Positions 53,875 through 63,098 of a DNA stretch of 64,000 nt are shown one piece after another. Both the position numbers and the translations under genes were made by a program. This DNA is from Betaproteobacteria bacterium (GTDB lineage: Bacteria; Pseudomonadota; Gammaproteobacteria; Burkholderiales; Burkholderiaceae_F): NCBI GenBank assembly GCA_016861185.1, contig BOKW01000006.1, forward strand, positions 62,001-126,000, written 5' to 3'. Numbering within the stretch: the first letter of the stretch is position 1; the number at the start of each line of letters is the position of its first letter. The notes under the pieces are model-generated. The model was not told where the DNA came from and did no database searches. It was given only the letters and a program-made list of their open reading frames with translations.

Positions 53875-53960
53875 ACGCCTTCGCCCGGCAGATACGGAGC
53901 GCACGGGCGACGGCGTTCGATCGTCGCGACGCCGCGCGCGGCGCAGGGCGAGAACCGAAA

Positions 53961-53994
53961 CACCTTCTCCGCGCGCTCCGCGTCTCGGCGTTCA
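53961..53994. repeat. Dispersed intergenic repeat, family A (copy 4, single arm)
   Basis: CACCTTCTCCGCGCGCTCC followed by GCGTCTCGGCGTTCA matches the right arm of family A copies 2 and 3. No clear left arm is present. Its last three bases are the stop codon of the minus-strand GTPase gene. Confidence 0.55.
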
Positions 53995-55461
53995 GCCCGG
54001 GCTTTCCCCGACGCCCGGGTACAGCCTGCCGAGCACCTCGCGCGCGCACGCGGCGAGCAGCGGCCGCAGCGCGTCGGCGAGCGCCGGCGCGTCCGCTTTC
54101 GCGCGCGTCGACCAGACGGCGGCGAAGTCGTCGCGCCGCGCTTCGACCGCGGCGACGGCCAGGTCCCGCCAGAACGGCGGCGATTCGGACTGCTTCCAGT
54201 CGCCGCGGCCGCGACCGTAGTGCGCGACCGCGAGATAACCGAGCAGCGCATTGATCGCCAGATCGCGCAGCGCTTCGTCGCTCCACGCGACCGACGAGGT
54301 GTCGAGGTCGCGCACCAGGTTGTAGCCGCGCGCCAGCCCCGCCGCGCCGAGCGCGCCGAGCAGCCCGCCGGCCAGCAGCCCCGCGCCGAAGGAAAGTCCT
54401 CCCGTCGCGAGATCCGCTTTCAGTCCCGTCAGCGCGCCGGTCACCATGCCGCCGATCACCGCGGCCTTGCCTTCGCTGACGCGCTGCTTCACCGCATAGT
54501 GTTCCGTGAGCCGCGCGAGCACTTCGTCGGACGCCTGCCCCGCGAGGTCGTGCAGCGCGATCAGCCGGTCGGTGCTCGCGCGGATGTCGGCCGCGAGCCG
54601 TTCGGCGAGCTTGCGCATCGCCTGCTGCTGCGGCGTCTCCTCGCCTTCGCGCGCCACGCCCAGCGCAGCGCCGACTTCGCGCAGCCGCTGCTTGAGGCTC
54701 GCGTCTTCGACCGGTTCCCGGTCGAGCGCGGCGCGCGCGATCCGCTCGGCGAGCACCTGCATCGACCGCTCGAAGCGCGAGCGCCGGCGCGCGAGCCATT
54801 CGGCGCGCAGCCGCGCGAACGCCGCGCGCTTGTCCTCCGGCAGCGCGGCTTCGACGAGCGCGAGCAGCGCGATCTCCTGCACCCAACAGCGCGCGAACGC
54901 GTCCAGCGCGATCACCGCGCGCACGATCGGAGTCGTCGCGAAGTGCCGCCGCCAGCGCTCGACCTCGGCGTCCTCTTCTTCGCGCGGCCGCGGTGCGCCG
55001 AGCTGGTTGAGCAGCACGAGCACCGGCTTGCCGATCAGCGCCAGCACGCGCAGCTCGGGATCGAGATAAGCCGCCTGCTCCGGGCGCTCCGCGGCGTTGA
55101 CCAGATACAGCACCGCGTCGGCGTGCTCGAGCACCGCGCGCACCGCCTGCTGCGTCGACCAGAAAGGCCGGTCGCGGAAGCGGTCCCATACCTCGGCGAG
55201 AAACCAGCCGATCGGATTGCCGGCCTGCGCGAGTCGCTTCGCCAGCCGCACGCTGTCGCCGAAGCCGGGCGTGTCCAGGAGCAGCAGTGCGTCGCCTTCC
55301 GCCGTTTCGAGCAGGGTGTAGCGCTCGGCGCGTTCGGTCACGTGCGGCGCGTCGCGCACCTCGCCGATGTCGCGTCCGAGCAGCGTGCGCGCGAGCGTCG
55401 TCTTGCCGACGTTGGTGTGCGACACCAGCGCCAGCGCGATCGTTTGCGGCGCGTCCGTCAT
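53992..55461 (-). CDS. DUF3482 domain GTPase
   Basis: A 489-residue GTP-binding protein. G1 is VSHTNVGKTTLARTLLG (Walker A), G3 is LLLLDTPGFGDS and G4 is LVLLNQLG. After the G domain comes the DUF3482 region, with helical segments and a glycine-rich hydrophobic patch (GGLSFGAGLLAGGLLGALGAAGLARGYN) that probably contacts the membrane. The gene is coupled by ATGA overlap to a DUF2868 membrane protein, the usual partner. No function is known; the pairing suggests a membrane-associated GTPase switch. The stop codon lies in a family A repeat arm. Confidence 0.85.
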   Translation of the reverse strand: MTDAPQTIALALVSHTNVGKTTLARTLLGRDIGEVRDAPHVTERAERYTLLETAEGDALLLLDTPGFGDSVRLAKRLAQAGNPIGWFLAEVWDRFRDRPFWSTQQAVRAVLEHADAVLYLVNAAERPEQAAYLDPELRVLALIGKPVLVLLNQLGAPRPREEEDAEVERWRRHFATTPIVRAVIALDAFARCWVQEIALLALVEAALPEDKRAAFARLRAEWLARRRSRFERSMQVLAERIARAALDREPVEDASLKQRLREVGAALGVAREGEETPQQQAMRKLAERLAADIRASTDRLIALHDLAGQASDEVLARLTEHYAVKQRVSEGKAAVIGGMVTGALTGLKADLATGGLSFGAGLLAGGLLGALGAAGLARGYNLVRDLDTSSVAWSDEALRDLAINALLGYLAVAHYGRGRGDWKQSESPPFWRDLAVAAVEARRDDFAAVWSTRAKADAPALADALRPLLAACAREVLGRLYPGVGESPG

Positions 55462-56867
55462 GCGAGCACCGCGCGCAACGTCGCTTCGTCTGCCGCGAGA
55501 TCCGGCTGCTCGAGATCGACGAACAGCACCGGCACGCGCCGTTCGGCGAGCGCGTTGCGCCACAGCGCGCGCCGTTCGTCGATGCGATCGCCGCTGCCGA
55601 ACCGCCGGCGAAAGTCCGATTCGTCGACGAGCGCGACGATCTGCGCTTCGCCGGCGGCAGCGAGCTTGTCGACGAACGCGCCGTGGTTTTCCGGTTCGGG
55701 GGTCGCGGTGGCCGCGAACAGCGGCACGATCAGCGTCGCGTCGGCGGCGAGCGCGTTCGCGTCGACGTCGTCTTCGCCGCCGAACGCGGTGGCGGGCGCG
55801 AAGCCGAGTGTGGCGCGTGCGCCGAGCGCCTGCGCGAACAACGCGTTCAGGTTCAAGGTCGCCTGCGGCGAAAGCTGCACGCCGTACGGCGCGACGCGCA
55901 CCTTGGCCGGCTCGTCGCGCAGGACGCGCGCGAGGTTGCGGAAGTACGGCTCGTCGAGCCGCAACGGAAAACGGCGCGTCAGCCGCGCTTCGTGCCAGCG
56001 CGCGCCGAGCGCGAGCAGCAGCCGCGGCGCGAGCACGACGAGCGCCACCGTCGTCGCGAACAGATGCAGCCACGGCGCGGCGTTGACGCCGCCGCCCGCC
56101 GAGAAGCGCAACGCCTCGAAGCCGGTCGCGTCCGGCAGCGCGATGCCCGTAATCGCCGCGGCCGGCGCGAGCGCCGTCGCGAGCAGCGCGTGCACCGCGC
56201 GGGCTTCGAGGAACGTGCTCTCCCATCCGGCCCGATACTCGAACGCGAGCCCGCGCAGGTACATGCCGGCGAGCAGCCCGAGCGCCAGCGCGATCGCCGC
56301 GACGTGCAGCACGCGGCCCACGCGCGCCGCGACGAGCGGCGCGCAGGCGCGGGTCCACTCGGCGACGAACAGGACGAGCGGCGGCGACGCGACCGCGGGC
56401 GCCTGACGGTGCAGCAGGCGCGCGAACGCGCGCGCCAGCGGGCCGGGTCCGCGCGCGCGCTCGGCGAACGGTCCAAGCACGGCGCGCACCGCGATCAGCA
56501 GATACAGCGCCAGGTTCCAGACGAGCAGCGCGGCGAGCGGCGGCGCGAGCAGGTTGATCCGCTGCGCCGGCCCGATCGCGTCGATCGCGACGCCGGCCGC
56601 GAAAGCGAGCACGGCGATCGCCGTGCCGAGCCACGGCCGCCACGCCAACGCGCGCAACGCGCGCCCGACGTTGCGGTCACGGCTCGCGAGCCGCTCGACC
56701 GCCAGTGCCGCGCGCCGCGCGACGAAGCGATCGAGCGGCGCGCCCGCGCCTTCCACCTCGGCCGCGGCGCGGCTTGCCCACGCGCGATCCTCGTCGCTCC
56801 AGCCCGAGCCCGGTGTGGTCTCGAACGCGCGCAGCAGCAGCACCTTGCGTGCGGCGGATTCGTTCAT
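55458..56867 (-). CDS. DUF2868 domain membrane protein
   Basis: A 469-residue protein. An N-terminal soluble part (about residues 1-70) is followed by transmembrane helices in pairs (WLGTAIAVLAFAAGVAIDAIG, LLAPPLAALLVWNLALYLLIA, VLHVAAIALALGLLAGMYLRG and others). A C-terminal cytosolic domain has LAADATLIVPLFAATATPEPEN and RRVPVLFVDLEQPDLAADEATL. This is the DUF2868 arrangement. It is coupled to the downstream GTPase gene; the two probably form a membrane complex. It sits seven bases after the LysR gene, but that gene is read first from the divergent promoter. Confidence 0.83.
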   Translation of the reverse strand: MNESAARKVLLLRAFETTPGSGWSDEDRAWASRAAAEVEGAGAPLDRFVARRAALAVERLASRDRNVGRALRALAWRPWLGTAIAVLAFAAGVAIDAIGPAQRINLLAPPLAALLVWNLALYLLIAVRAVLGPFAERARGPGPLARAFARLLHRQAPAVASPPLVLFVAEWTRACAPLVAARVGRVLHVAAIALALGLLAGMYLRGLAFEYRAGWESTFLEARAVHALLATALAPAAAITGIALPDATGFEALRFSAGGGVNAAPWLHLFATTVALVVLAPRLLLALGARWHEARLTRRFPLRLDEPYFRNLARVLRDEPAKVRVAPYGVQLSPQATLNLNALFAQALGARATLGFAPATAFGGEDDVDANALAADATLIVPLFAATATPEPENHGAFVDKLAAAGEAQIVALVDESDFRRRFGSGDRIDERRALWRNALAERRVPVLFVDLEQPDLAADEATLRAVLA

Positions 56868-56874
56868 GTTCTTC

Positions 56875-57789
56875 TCATGTGGCGCGCCGCAATGCCGCCT
56901 GCCGCGGCCGGCGGGCGCGCAGCAGTTGATACATTGCCTGCGCGGCGGCCGACAAGCTCGCGTTGCGCCGGCGCACCAGGTAGATGGTCCGTTGCAGCTC
57001 GAAGCCGCTGAAGCGGCGCACGGCGAGATCCGCGTGCTGGAAGTGAAAGAGGGTGAGCGTCGGCACGATCGTGATGCCCAGCCCCTGCACGACCATGCCG
57101 GCCACCGTCGCCAGGTGCTCGACTTCGAGCACGGAGCGCATCTGCAATGGGTGCAGCTCCGCTTCCAGATACTGCCGCACGCTGCTCGAGCGTTCGAGAT
57201 GAATGAACGGATACGCGGCCGCATCGCGGATTCTGAGCGGACGCTTGGAGGCGAGCGGATGGTCGCGCCGGCACACCAGGCAGAAATCGTCGCGGGCGAG
57301 CTCCTCGGTTGCGAGATCGACCGCGTTCGGATCGGTCGACGCCAACGCCAGATCGGCGCGGCCATCGCGCACCTGCGCGATGCACTCCTCCGACAGCCGG
57401 TCCGCGAGCGCGAGGTCCACGCCCGGATACTTGTCGCGATACTCGGCGAACACGGCCGGCAGCCAGCCGGCGGCGAGCGAAGGCAGCGCGGCGATCGCCA
57501 CGCGTCCCTTGCGCCGCGTTGCGTGTGCGCGGAAGTCTTCGACCAGATCGTCGAACTCGGCGAGCAGCCGCCGCGCCGCCGGTTCGAGCAGCTTTCCGGC
57601 CGGCGTCAGATCGACTTTGCGCGTGTCGCGGTCGAACAGCCGCGCACCGAGCGTCGATTCGATCGCGCGCACCTGCGCGCTGAACGCCGACTGCGACAGA
57701 TGGCAGCGCTGCGCGGCACGAGTGAAGTTGCGCGTGTCCGCGAGTGCGAGAAAGGCGCGCAGATCGCGCGTCGAGAGATTGATCGGCAT
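56875..57789 (-). CDS. LysR family transcriptional regulator
   Basis: A 304-residue regulator. The winged helix-turn-helix is in LRAFLALADTRNFTRAAQRCHLSQSAFSAQ near the N terminus, and the periplasmic-binding-like effector domain spans about residues 90-300. I chose the ATG at 57789 (MPINLSTRDL). It is divergent from the AtuA-like gene with an 80-base gap that carries an ACTTT-N12-AAAGT inverted repeat, so it very likely controls that operon. DUF2868 and DUF3482 lie immediately downstream and may be read from the same transcript. Confidence 0.93.
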   Translation of the reverse strand: MPINLSTRDLRAFLALADTRNFTRAAQRCHLSQSAFSAQVRAIESTLGARLFDRDTRKVDLTPAGKLLEPAARRLLAEFDDLVEDFRAHATRRKGRVAIAALPSLAAGWLPAVFAEYRDKYPGVDLALADRLSEECIAQVRDGRADLALASTDPNAVDLATEELARDDFCLVCRRDHPLASKRPLRIRDAAAYPFIHLERSSSVRQYLEAELHPLQMRSVLEVEHLATVAGMVVQGLGITIVPTLTLFHFQHADLAVRRFSGFELQRTIYLVRRRNASLSAAAQAMYQLLRARRPRQAALRRAT

Positions 57790-57808
57790 CGCCGCGCAAT
57801 CTAGCTGA

Positions 57809-57830
57809 ACTTTCGATTTCACTGCAAAGT
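57809..57830. promoter_or_regulatory. Putative LysR operator
   Basis: ACTTT (57809-57813), twelve bases, AAAGT (57826-57830), an interrupted dyad in the LysR/atuA divergent gap. It contains a T-N11-A-type spacing. Support is position and symmetry only. Confidence 0.4.
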
Positions 57831-57869
57831 GCCGACGACCTAGTCTCCCCCGAAGTTCGAGGGAGACGC

Positions 57870-59216
57870 ATGGACGGGTTGCTGATCGGCGCGGCCGCGG
57901 GTTTTTCGGGCGACCGGCTCGACGCCGCGGAAGCGGTGGTCGCGACGCTGATCGCGCGCCGTCGGCCCGCGGCACTGATCTTCGAGACGCTGGCGGAACG
58001 CACGCTGGCGCTCGCGCAGTTGCGCCGGCGCGCCGATCCCGACGCGGGCTACGAGCCCCATCTCGAACGCCTGCTGCGGCCGGTGCTCGCGCGCTGCCTT
58101 GCGCACGGCATCAGGATTGTCGGCAACTTCGGTGCGGCCAATCCGCACGCTGCCGCGAAGCGCGTAGTGCACCTGGCGCGCGAGCTGGGCGTGCGCACGC
58201 CGCGCGTGGCGGTGGTGACCGGCGACGACGTCTCCGGTGCCGAGTTTCGCCCGCTGCTCGCACAGCAGCTCGGCGGCGTGCTCGAGCGCATCGAGATCGT
58301 CAGCGCCAACGCGTATCTCGGCGCGGAGTCGATCGCGGCGGCGCTGCGCGAGGGCGCCGACGTGGTGGTGGCCGGGCGCGTTTCTGATCCGTCGCTGACG
58401 CTGGGGCCGGCGCTCGCGCATTTCGGCTGGCGGTTGGACGACTGGGACCGGCTGGCGCGCGCGACGATGGCCGGCCATCTGCTCGAATGCGGCGCCCAGG
58501 TCACCGGCGGCTACTTTGCCGATCCCGGCTACAAGGACGTGCCCGATCCGCACGCGGTCGGCTTTCCGATCGCGGAGATCGATGCGGACGGCAATTGCGT
58601 GATCGGCAAGGCCGACCGCACCGGCGGCCTCGTCGACGCGTTGACGGTCAAGGAACAGTTGCTGTACGAGATCCACGATCCGGCGGCGTATCTCACACCC
58701 GACGTGATCGCCGATATCACTGAAGCGGAAGTGCGCGAAGTCGGACCCGACCGCGTGCTGCTGACGGGCGTGCGCGGTCATCCGCGCCCGGACACGCTGA
58801 AGGTCAACGTGTTCTACGAGGGCGGCTGGCTCGGCGAAGGCGAGATCTCCTACGCCGGCCCGGGAGCGGAAGCACGCGCGCGGCTCGCCGCCGACGTACT
58901 GCGCCGGCGCCTGCAGGGGTTATCCCTGCGCATCGACCTGATCGGCGCGGTGAGCGTGTTGGCCGACGACGGCGGCCGCCTGCTCGCCGCGACGCCATCG
59001 GCGGAACGAACCGACATCCGGCTGCGCGTCGCCGCCGCACATGCGGAGCGCGCTGCGGTCGAGCGCCTAGCCGACGAAGTCACCGCGCTTTACACCTGCG
59101 GGCCCGCAGGCGGCGGCGGCGTGCGCACCGGCGTGCGCCAGCGGCTGCAGACGTTGTCCAGCCTGCTGCCGCGCGCGGCGATCGCCGCGCGCCACGAATT
59201 CGTCGAGGCGCCATGA
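57870..59216 (+). CDS. Acyclic terpene utilisation AtuA-like protein (DUF1446)
   Basis: A 448-residue protein. The DUF1446/AtuA landmarks are GAAAGFSGDRLDAAEAVVATLI, VGNFGAANPHAAAKRVVHLA, GADVVVAGRVSDPSLTLGPALAHFGW and the HLLECGAQVTGGYFADPGYKD block. AtuA is essential for citronellol and geraniol catabolism in Pseudomonas, but its biochemical step is unknown, and many homologues lie in unrelated acid catabolism loci. Here it is coupled (ATGA) to a small C-terminal-type partner and a Bug receptor, under LysR control. The split from the partner domain is notable because the two are fused in some bacteria. Confidence 0.85.
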   Translation: MDGLLIGAAAGFSGDRLDAAEAVVATLIARRRPAALIFETLAERTLALAQLRRRADPDAGYEPHLERLLRPVLARCLAHGIRIVGNFGAANPHAAAKRVVHLARELGVRTPRVAVVTGDDVSGAEFRPLLAQQLGGVLERIEIVSANAYLGAESIAAALREGADVVVAGRVSDPSLTLGPALAHFGWRLDDWDRLARATMAGHLLECGAQVTGGYFADPGYKDVPDPHAVGFPIAEIDADGNCVIGKADRTGGLVDALTVKEQLLYEIHDPAAYLTPDVIADITEAEVREVGPDRVLLTGVRGHPRPDTLKVNVFYEGGWLGEGEISYAGPGAEARARLAADVLRRRLQGLSLRIDLIGAVSVLADDGGRLLAATPSAERTDIRLRVAAAHAERAAVERLADEVTALYTCGPAGGGGVRTGVRQRLQTLSSLLPRAAIAARHEFVEAP

Positions 59217-59605
59217 GCGAACGAATCGTCGTGCCGTTGCGGCGCGCCGCGCACGCGCGCACCGGCGACAAGGGCAACCGCTCCAACATCAGCGTGATCG
59301 CGTATCACCCGGATCTCTTTCCGCTGATCGTCGAGCAGATCACCGAACGGGCGGTCGCCTCGCACTTCGCCTTTCGCCGCCCGACGCGCGTCGTGCGCTA
59401 CGTGCTGCCGAAGCTGCAGGCGCTGAACTTCGTGCTCGACGACGTGCTGGACGGCGGCGTCAACGACGCGCTGAACCTCGATGCGCACGGCAAGGCGCTC
59501 GCCTTTCACCTGCTTGCGCTGCCGCTCGAAGTGCCGGCGCGCCTTGCGCCGCTGCTGCGCGGGCCGACCGATTCCCGTACCCCCTTCGCCAAGGAGAAGC
59601 CATGA
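59213..59605 (+). CDS. AtuA-associated small domain protein
   Basis: A 130-residue protein corresponding to the C-terminal domain of longer AtuA-type proteins. The conserved beginning is VPLRRAAHARTGDKGNRSNISVIAY (the ARTGDKGN motif), then RYVLPKLQALNFVLDDVLDGGVN. It is translated through an ATGA overlap after the AtuA-like gene and before the Bug gene. It should form a complex with the AtuA-like protein. No catalytic motif is obvious beyond the acidic/glycine loop. Confidence 0.8.
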   Translation: MSERIVVPLRRAAHARTGDKGNRSNISVIAYHPDLFPLIVEQITERAVASHFAFRRPTRVVRYVLPKLQALNFVLDDVLDGGVNDALNLDAHGKALAFHLLALPLEVPARLAPLLRGPTDSRTPFAKEKP

Positions 59606-60564
59606 ACAGACTCTTTTCCGCCGCCGCCGGCGCGCTTGCGCTGGTGCTGACGGCACCAACGTTCGCGCAGAACTATCCAACCAAGTCGATCACGTTCGTC
59701 GTGCCGTTCGCCGCCGGCAGCGCGACCGACCAGCTCGCGCGCGCGCTCGGCCAGTCGGTCAATGCCGAGACCGGCCAGCCGGTCGTCGTCGACAACAAGC
59801 CCGGTGCGAATGGCTTCATCGGGGCGCAAGCGGTCGCCAAGGCGGCGCCGGACGGCTACACGGTGTTCATCACGACGAACACCACGCACGCGGCCAATGA
59901 GCACCTGTTCAAGAAGCTGCCGTACGACCCGGTCAAGGACTTTGCGCCCGTGACGGGACTCGCCAAGGGCGCGCAGATCATGGTCGTGAATCCGAGCCTG
60001 CCGTACAAGACGGTGGCCGAGTTCATCGCCGCGGCGAAGAAGGAGCCCGGCAAGCTCACGTTCGGCAGCGGCAGCTCGTCGAGCCGCATCGCCGGCGAAT
60101 TGCTGCAGCAGATGGCCGGCATCCAGTTGCTGCACGTGCCGTACAAAAGCAACCCGCTGGCGGTGACCGATCTGCTCGGCGGCCAGATCCACATGATGAT
60201 CACCGACATGGCCACGGGCATGCCGCAGGTGAAGGCCGGCAAGCTGCGCGCGCTCGGCGTCTCGTCTTTGAAGCGCTCGTCGCTCGCGCCCGACGTGCCG
60301 ACGATCGCCGAGGCCGGCGTGCCCGGCTACGAGATGGGCTTCTGGTTCGCCGCTTACGTGCCCGCCGGCACGCCGCCCGCGGTCGTGAAGCGGCTCAACG
60401 AACTGCTGGTGAAGGCAGTCGCGAGCCCGAGTGCGAAGAGCCTGTTCGAATCGACCGGCTTCGAGCCATTCACGACGACGCCCGACGAGTTGTCGAAGTT
60501 CCAGCTCGCCGAGAGCCGCAAGTGGCAATCGATCATCAAGAAGGCGGGCATCGAACCGGAGTGA
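59602..60564 (+). CDS. Bug-family tripartite tricarboxylate transporter substrate-binding protein
   Basis: A 320-residue periplasmic receptor. The signal peptide is MNRLFSAAAGALALVLTAPTFA; the Bug fold starts YPTKSITFVVPFAAGSATDQLARALG. VVVDNKPGANGFIGAQAVAKAAPDGYT and VPTIAEAGVPGYE are hallmark stretches. Bug proteins bind carboxylates or other small ligands for TctAB-type membrane partners or as sensors. No TctA/TctB gene is in the window, so it is an orphan receptor. The gene is coupled to the AtuA pair, which suggests that they share a substrate. Confidence 0.93.
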   Translation: MNRLFSAAAGALALVLTAPTFAQNYPTKSITFVVPFAAGSATDQLARALGQSVNAETGQPVVVDNKPGANGFIGAQAVAKAAPDGYTVFITTNTTHAANEHLFKKLPYDPVKDFAPVTGLAKGAQIMVVNPSLPYKTVAEFIAAAKKEPGKLTFGSGSSSSRIAGELLQQMAGIQLLHVPYKSNPLAVTDLLGGQIHMMITDMATGMPQVKAGKLRALGVSSLKRSSLAPDVPTIAEAGVPGYEMGFWFAAYVPAGTPPAVVKRLNELLVKAVASPSAKSLFESTGFEPFTTTPDELSKFQLAESRKWQSIIKKAGIEPE

Positions 60565-60593
60565 GCGCGCGCGATTCGATCTCGACATGACAA

Positions 60594-60626
60594 CCGTTCG
60601 TGCCGAGCCCGTCGAAGCGCGAACGG
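60594..60626. repeat. Hairpin repeat of the 'cgttcgtgccgagcccgtcgaag' type (family D)
   Basis: CCGTTCG and CGAACGG close a stem over a central 'tgccgagcccgtcgaagcg'. The central word is the inverted, diverged relative of the repeat at 33068. It lies in the 187-base gap between the Bug gene and the convergent ychF, where I see nothing else except GC-rich inverted patches. Confidence 0.55.
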
Positions 60627-60751
60627 TCGGCGGGGCGGTGACGCTCGCCGCGGGCGGCGCAACCGGCCCGCCGCGCGCCGGATGAGCGGCGCGCAGCGTC
60701 CGCCTCGATCCGGCGCAGACCGCGCCGCGCGCAACGCGCGTCGAGCTACGG

Positions 60752-61846
60752 TCAAACGTTGAAGCGGAAGTGCATCACGTCGCCGTCCTGCACGACGTAG
60801 TCCTTCCCTTCGAGCCGCATGCGTCCGGCTTCCTTCGCGCCGGCTTCGCCCTTGTACTTCACGTAGTCGTCGAAGGCGATCGTTTCGGCGCGGATGAAAC
60901 CCTTCTCGAAATCGGTGTGGATCACGCCGGCCGCCTGCGGCGCGGTCGCGCCCTTGACGACGGTCCACGCGCGCACTTCCTTGGGCCCGGCGGTGAAGAA
61001 CGTCTGCAACCCGAGCAGCGCGTAACCGGCACGAATCACGCGGTTCAGGCCCGGCTCGTCCATCCCCATGTCGGCGAGGAAGACCTGCTTGTCCTCGTCG
61101 GACAGATCGGCGATCTCGGCCTCGACCTTCGCGCACACGGCGACCACCGGCGCGCCTTCCTTGGCCGCGTACGCGCGCACCTTCTCCAGCAGCGGATTGT
61201 TCTCGAAGCCGTGCTCCTCGACGTTGGCGACGTACATCGTCGGCTTCATCGTCAACAGGAACAGCGGCCGCAGCACCGCCTTCTCCTCCTCGTACAGGTC
61301 GACGCTGCGCACGGGCTTCGCCTCGTTCAGCGCCGGCGCGATCTTCTCCAGCGCCGCGACCAGCCGCTGCGCTTCCTTGTCGCCGCCGCTCTTGGCGACC
61401 TTGCCGTACTTGGCGAGCTGCTTGTCGACCGTCTGCAGATCGGCGAGCGCCAGCTCGGTGTTGATGACCTCGATGTCCGACACCGGATCGACCTTGCCCG
61501 CGACGTGAACGACGTTCTCGTCCTCGAAGCAACGCACGATGTGCGCGATCGCGTCGCACTCGCGGATGTTGGCGAGGAACTGGTTGCCGAGCCCTTCGCC
61601 TTTGCTCGCGCCGGCAACCAGCCCCGCGATGTCGACGAACTCGACGGTCGCCGGGATCACCTTCTCGGGCTTGGCGATCGCCGCCAGCGCCGCCAGCCGC
61701 GGGTCGGGCACCTCGACGATGCCGACGTTCGGCTCGATCGTGCAGAACGGATAGTTCTCGGCCGCGATGCCGGCCTTGGTGAGCGCGTTGAAGAGCGTCG
61801 ACTTGCCCACGTTCGGCAGGCCGACGATGCCGCATTTCAGAGCCAT
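60752..61846 (-). CDS. ychF: Redox-regulated ATPase/GTP-binding protein YchF
   Basis: A 364-residue OBG-family P-loop protein that prefers ATP. G1 is [20 protein letters not shown]3 is [20 protein letters not shown] and the C-terminal TGS domain begins [20 protein letters not shown], with the conserved [12 protein letters not shown] and the final [10 protein letters not shown]. All are canonical. Homologues associate with ribosomes and catalase control. The peptidyl-tRNA hydrolase gene that often precedes it is not in the window. Confidence 0.97.
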   Translation of the reverse strand: MALKCGIVGLPNVGKSTLFNALTKAGIAAENYPFCTIEPNVGIVEVPDPRLAALAAIAKPEKVIPATVEFVDIAGLVAGASKGEGLGNQFLANIRECDAIAHIVRCFEDENVVHVAGKVDPVSDIEVINTELALADLQTVDKQLAKYGKVAKSGGDKEAQRLVAALEKIAPALNEAKPVRSVDLYEEEKAVLRPLFLLTMKPTMYVANVEEHGFENNPLLEKVRAYAAKEGAPVVAVCAKVEAEIADLSDEDKQVFLADMGMDEPGLNRVIRAGYALLGLQTFFTAGPKEVRAWTVVKGATAPQAAGVIHTDFEKGFIRAETIAFDDYVKYKGEAGAKEAGRMRLEGKDYVVQDGDVMHFRFNV

Positions 61847-62354
61847 GGAATTCCTTGCGCGACGCGGCCGCCCGATCGGCAGAGCGGGCGGAACGCGGCG
61901 GGGTCGTTGCGAAGGGGCGGATTATCGCCGGAGTGGATGTTGTTCCCCTTGTGCCGCGTTGTCAGGGATGGGGGTCTCGCCTGATTGGTTATAGGCGGCG
62001 ACGGGCGCTATGCGCTCTATCGAGGAGCTTTCAGTTCCCCCGCAGAAGTGTGCGTACCCGTGGTTGCCCGCTCAGTCCTAAGAGCACCAGCATTGAGCAG
62101 CCGGAACCGACCCAAAGGCGACCGTCACTTCAAGGAGGATCGGGCTGTCGACGAATGCTCGCGATGGAGCGAAGTGCGGACGGCCGGCGATCACGCCGGG
62201 ACTGCTCCGAAGCGGACATTGGCTGACGGCTACCGCGCCTCTGATCCCGATCAAGACACTAGTCGGGGGTCGGATTCCTGCGGCTGATTGCGGCAAGCGG
62301 CCGAAGAGCGCGCATGCCGTGGGTCAACTGTCTCGTGGCATACTCGGATCCGAT
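61847..62354. other. 508-base non-coding stretch between ychF and the low-GC module
   Basis: No convincing gene. The first 130 bases are GC-rich like ychF and may hold its promoter, then composition falls. Words such as 'cccaaaggcgaccgtcactt' (about 62110-62131) and 'ccgaagcggacattggc' (about 62210-62226) look like diverged copies of one short motif. A TTATAG at 61989-61994 has no -35 partner at normal distance. No tRNA, direct repeat or attachment site was seen. It probably marks the boundary of an acquired segment. Confidence 0.5.
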
Positions 62355-63098
62355 ATGGAGCGCATCCCGCGTCGACTGAAACGCGACCCGATCCTCGAAG
62401 CGGTCGCGGAGTGCCGTTTCCAGTCCGAGCGGACTGGAAACGCGGCTGCGATCCTACCCGGCTACTTGTATCAACAACTGCGCAGCGATTTCCCCAACCT
62501 CGAGGCGCTGCGCGAATCGCAAATACCGGCGCAAGTACGAGCGAGGGATTCCGACCTTCGATACAGGCCGGTTTATCGATTGCGTGGTGGCAATACCGCG
62601 ATCCTCGTCGGCGACCACAGCCTTAGCGTGACAGTCAACGAGCCTTACCCCGGTTGGGAGACGTTTAAGCCGCTCGTCACTTCGGTGTGGCGCCTCTTGG
62701 AGAACAGTGGCGTAGTTGGTCCACTTGAGAGAATCTCGACCAAGTACACAAACCTAATCGAGGCTGAACTCGGGACTGACCACTTCGCTCTGACAAATTT
62801 GGACATCACGGTCGGACAGCAAAGGCTAAGCAACCAACCAACGCAGCTGCAGTCAGAGTTTTCCGAGGGCCCCTTGGTAACGATCGTGCAGGCGATTGGG
62901 CAAGCGACGGCAACGTCTAGCGCCGCCAAGCCGAGACATGGCCTCGTACTAGTCGTCGACACGATCTTCAAGGGTCCCTTTGATGACTTTTGGAAGCACT
63001 TTGAGGACCTGCTCGAGCAAGCGCACTCCAAAGAGAAGCAGGTCTTCTTCGAGTTGCTAACCGACGAGACGCTCCGAAAATATGAGCCCGAGTACTAG
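62355..63098 (+). CDS. TIGR04255 family protein
   Basis: A 247-residue soluble protein. The N terminus reads MERIPRRLKRDPILEAVAECRF, which fits the 'R-L-x-x-x-P-I-x-E-A-V-x-E-x-R-F' opening of the TIGR04255 group, a sporadically distributed family with no known function. Later parts contain PLERISTKYTNLIEAEL and a helix near the C terminus with WKHFEDLLEQAHSKEKQVFFELLT. The first ATG at 62355 fits the family start. Base composition is 53-55% GC in sampled lines, against about 70% for core genes, which suggests transfer. The next gene overlaps by 17 bases. Confidence 0.75.
   Translation: MERIPRRLKRDPILEAVAECRFQSERTGNAAAILPGYLYQQLRSDFPNLEALRESQIPAQVRARDSDLRYRPVYRLRGGNTAILVGDHSLSVTVNEPYPGWETFKPLVTSVWRLLENSGVVGPLERISTKYTNLIEAELGTDHFALTNLDITVGQQRLSNQPTQLQSEFSEGPLVTIVQAIGQATATSSAAKPRHGLVLVVDTIFKGPFDDFWKHFEDLLEQAHSKEKQVFFELLTDETLRKYEPEY

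Noticed and set aside
57789..57870. Reading the AtuA-like gene as part of a complete terpene (atu) cluster
   Set aside because: No geranyl-CoA carboxylase, citronellyl dehydrogenase or other atu genes lie nearby; only the family name is kept.
62262..62290. GGTCGGATTCCTGC resembling a tRNA T-arm in the ychF-downstream gap
   Set aside because: No acceptor stem, anticodon arm or D-arm could be paired around it.
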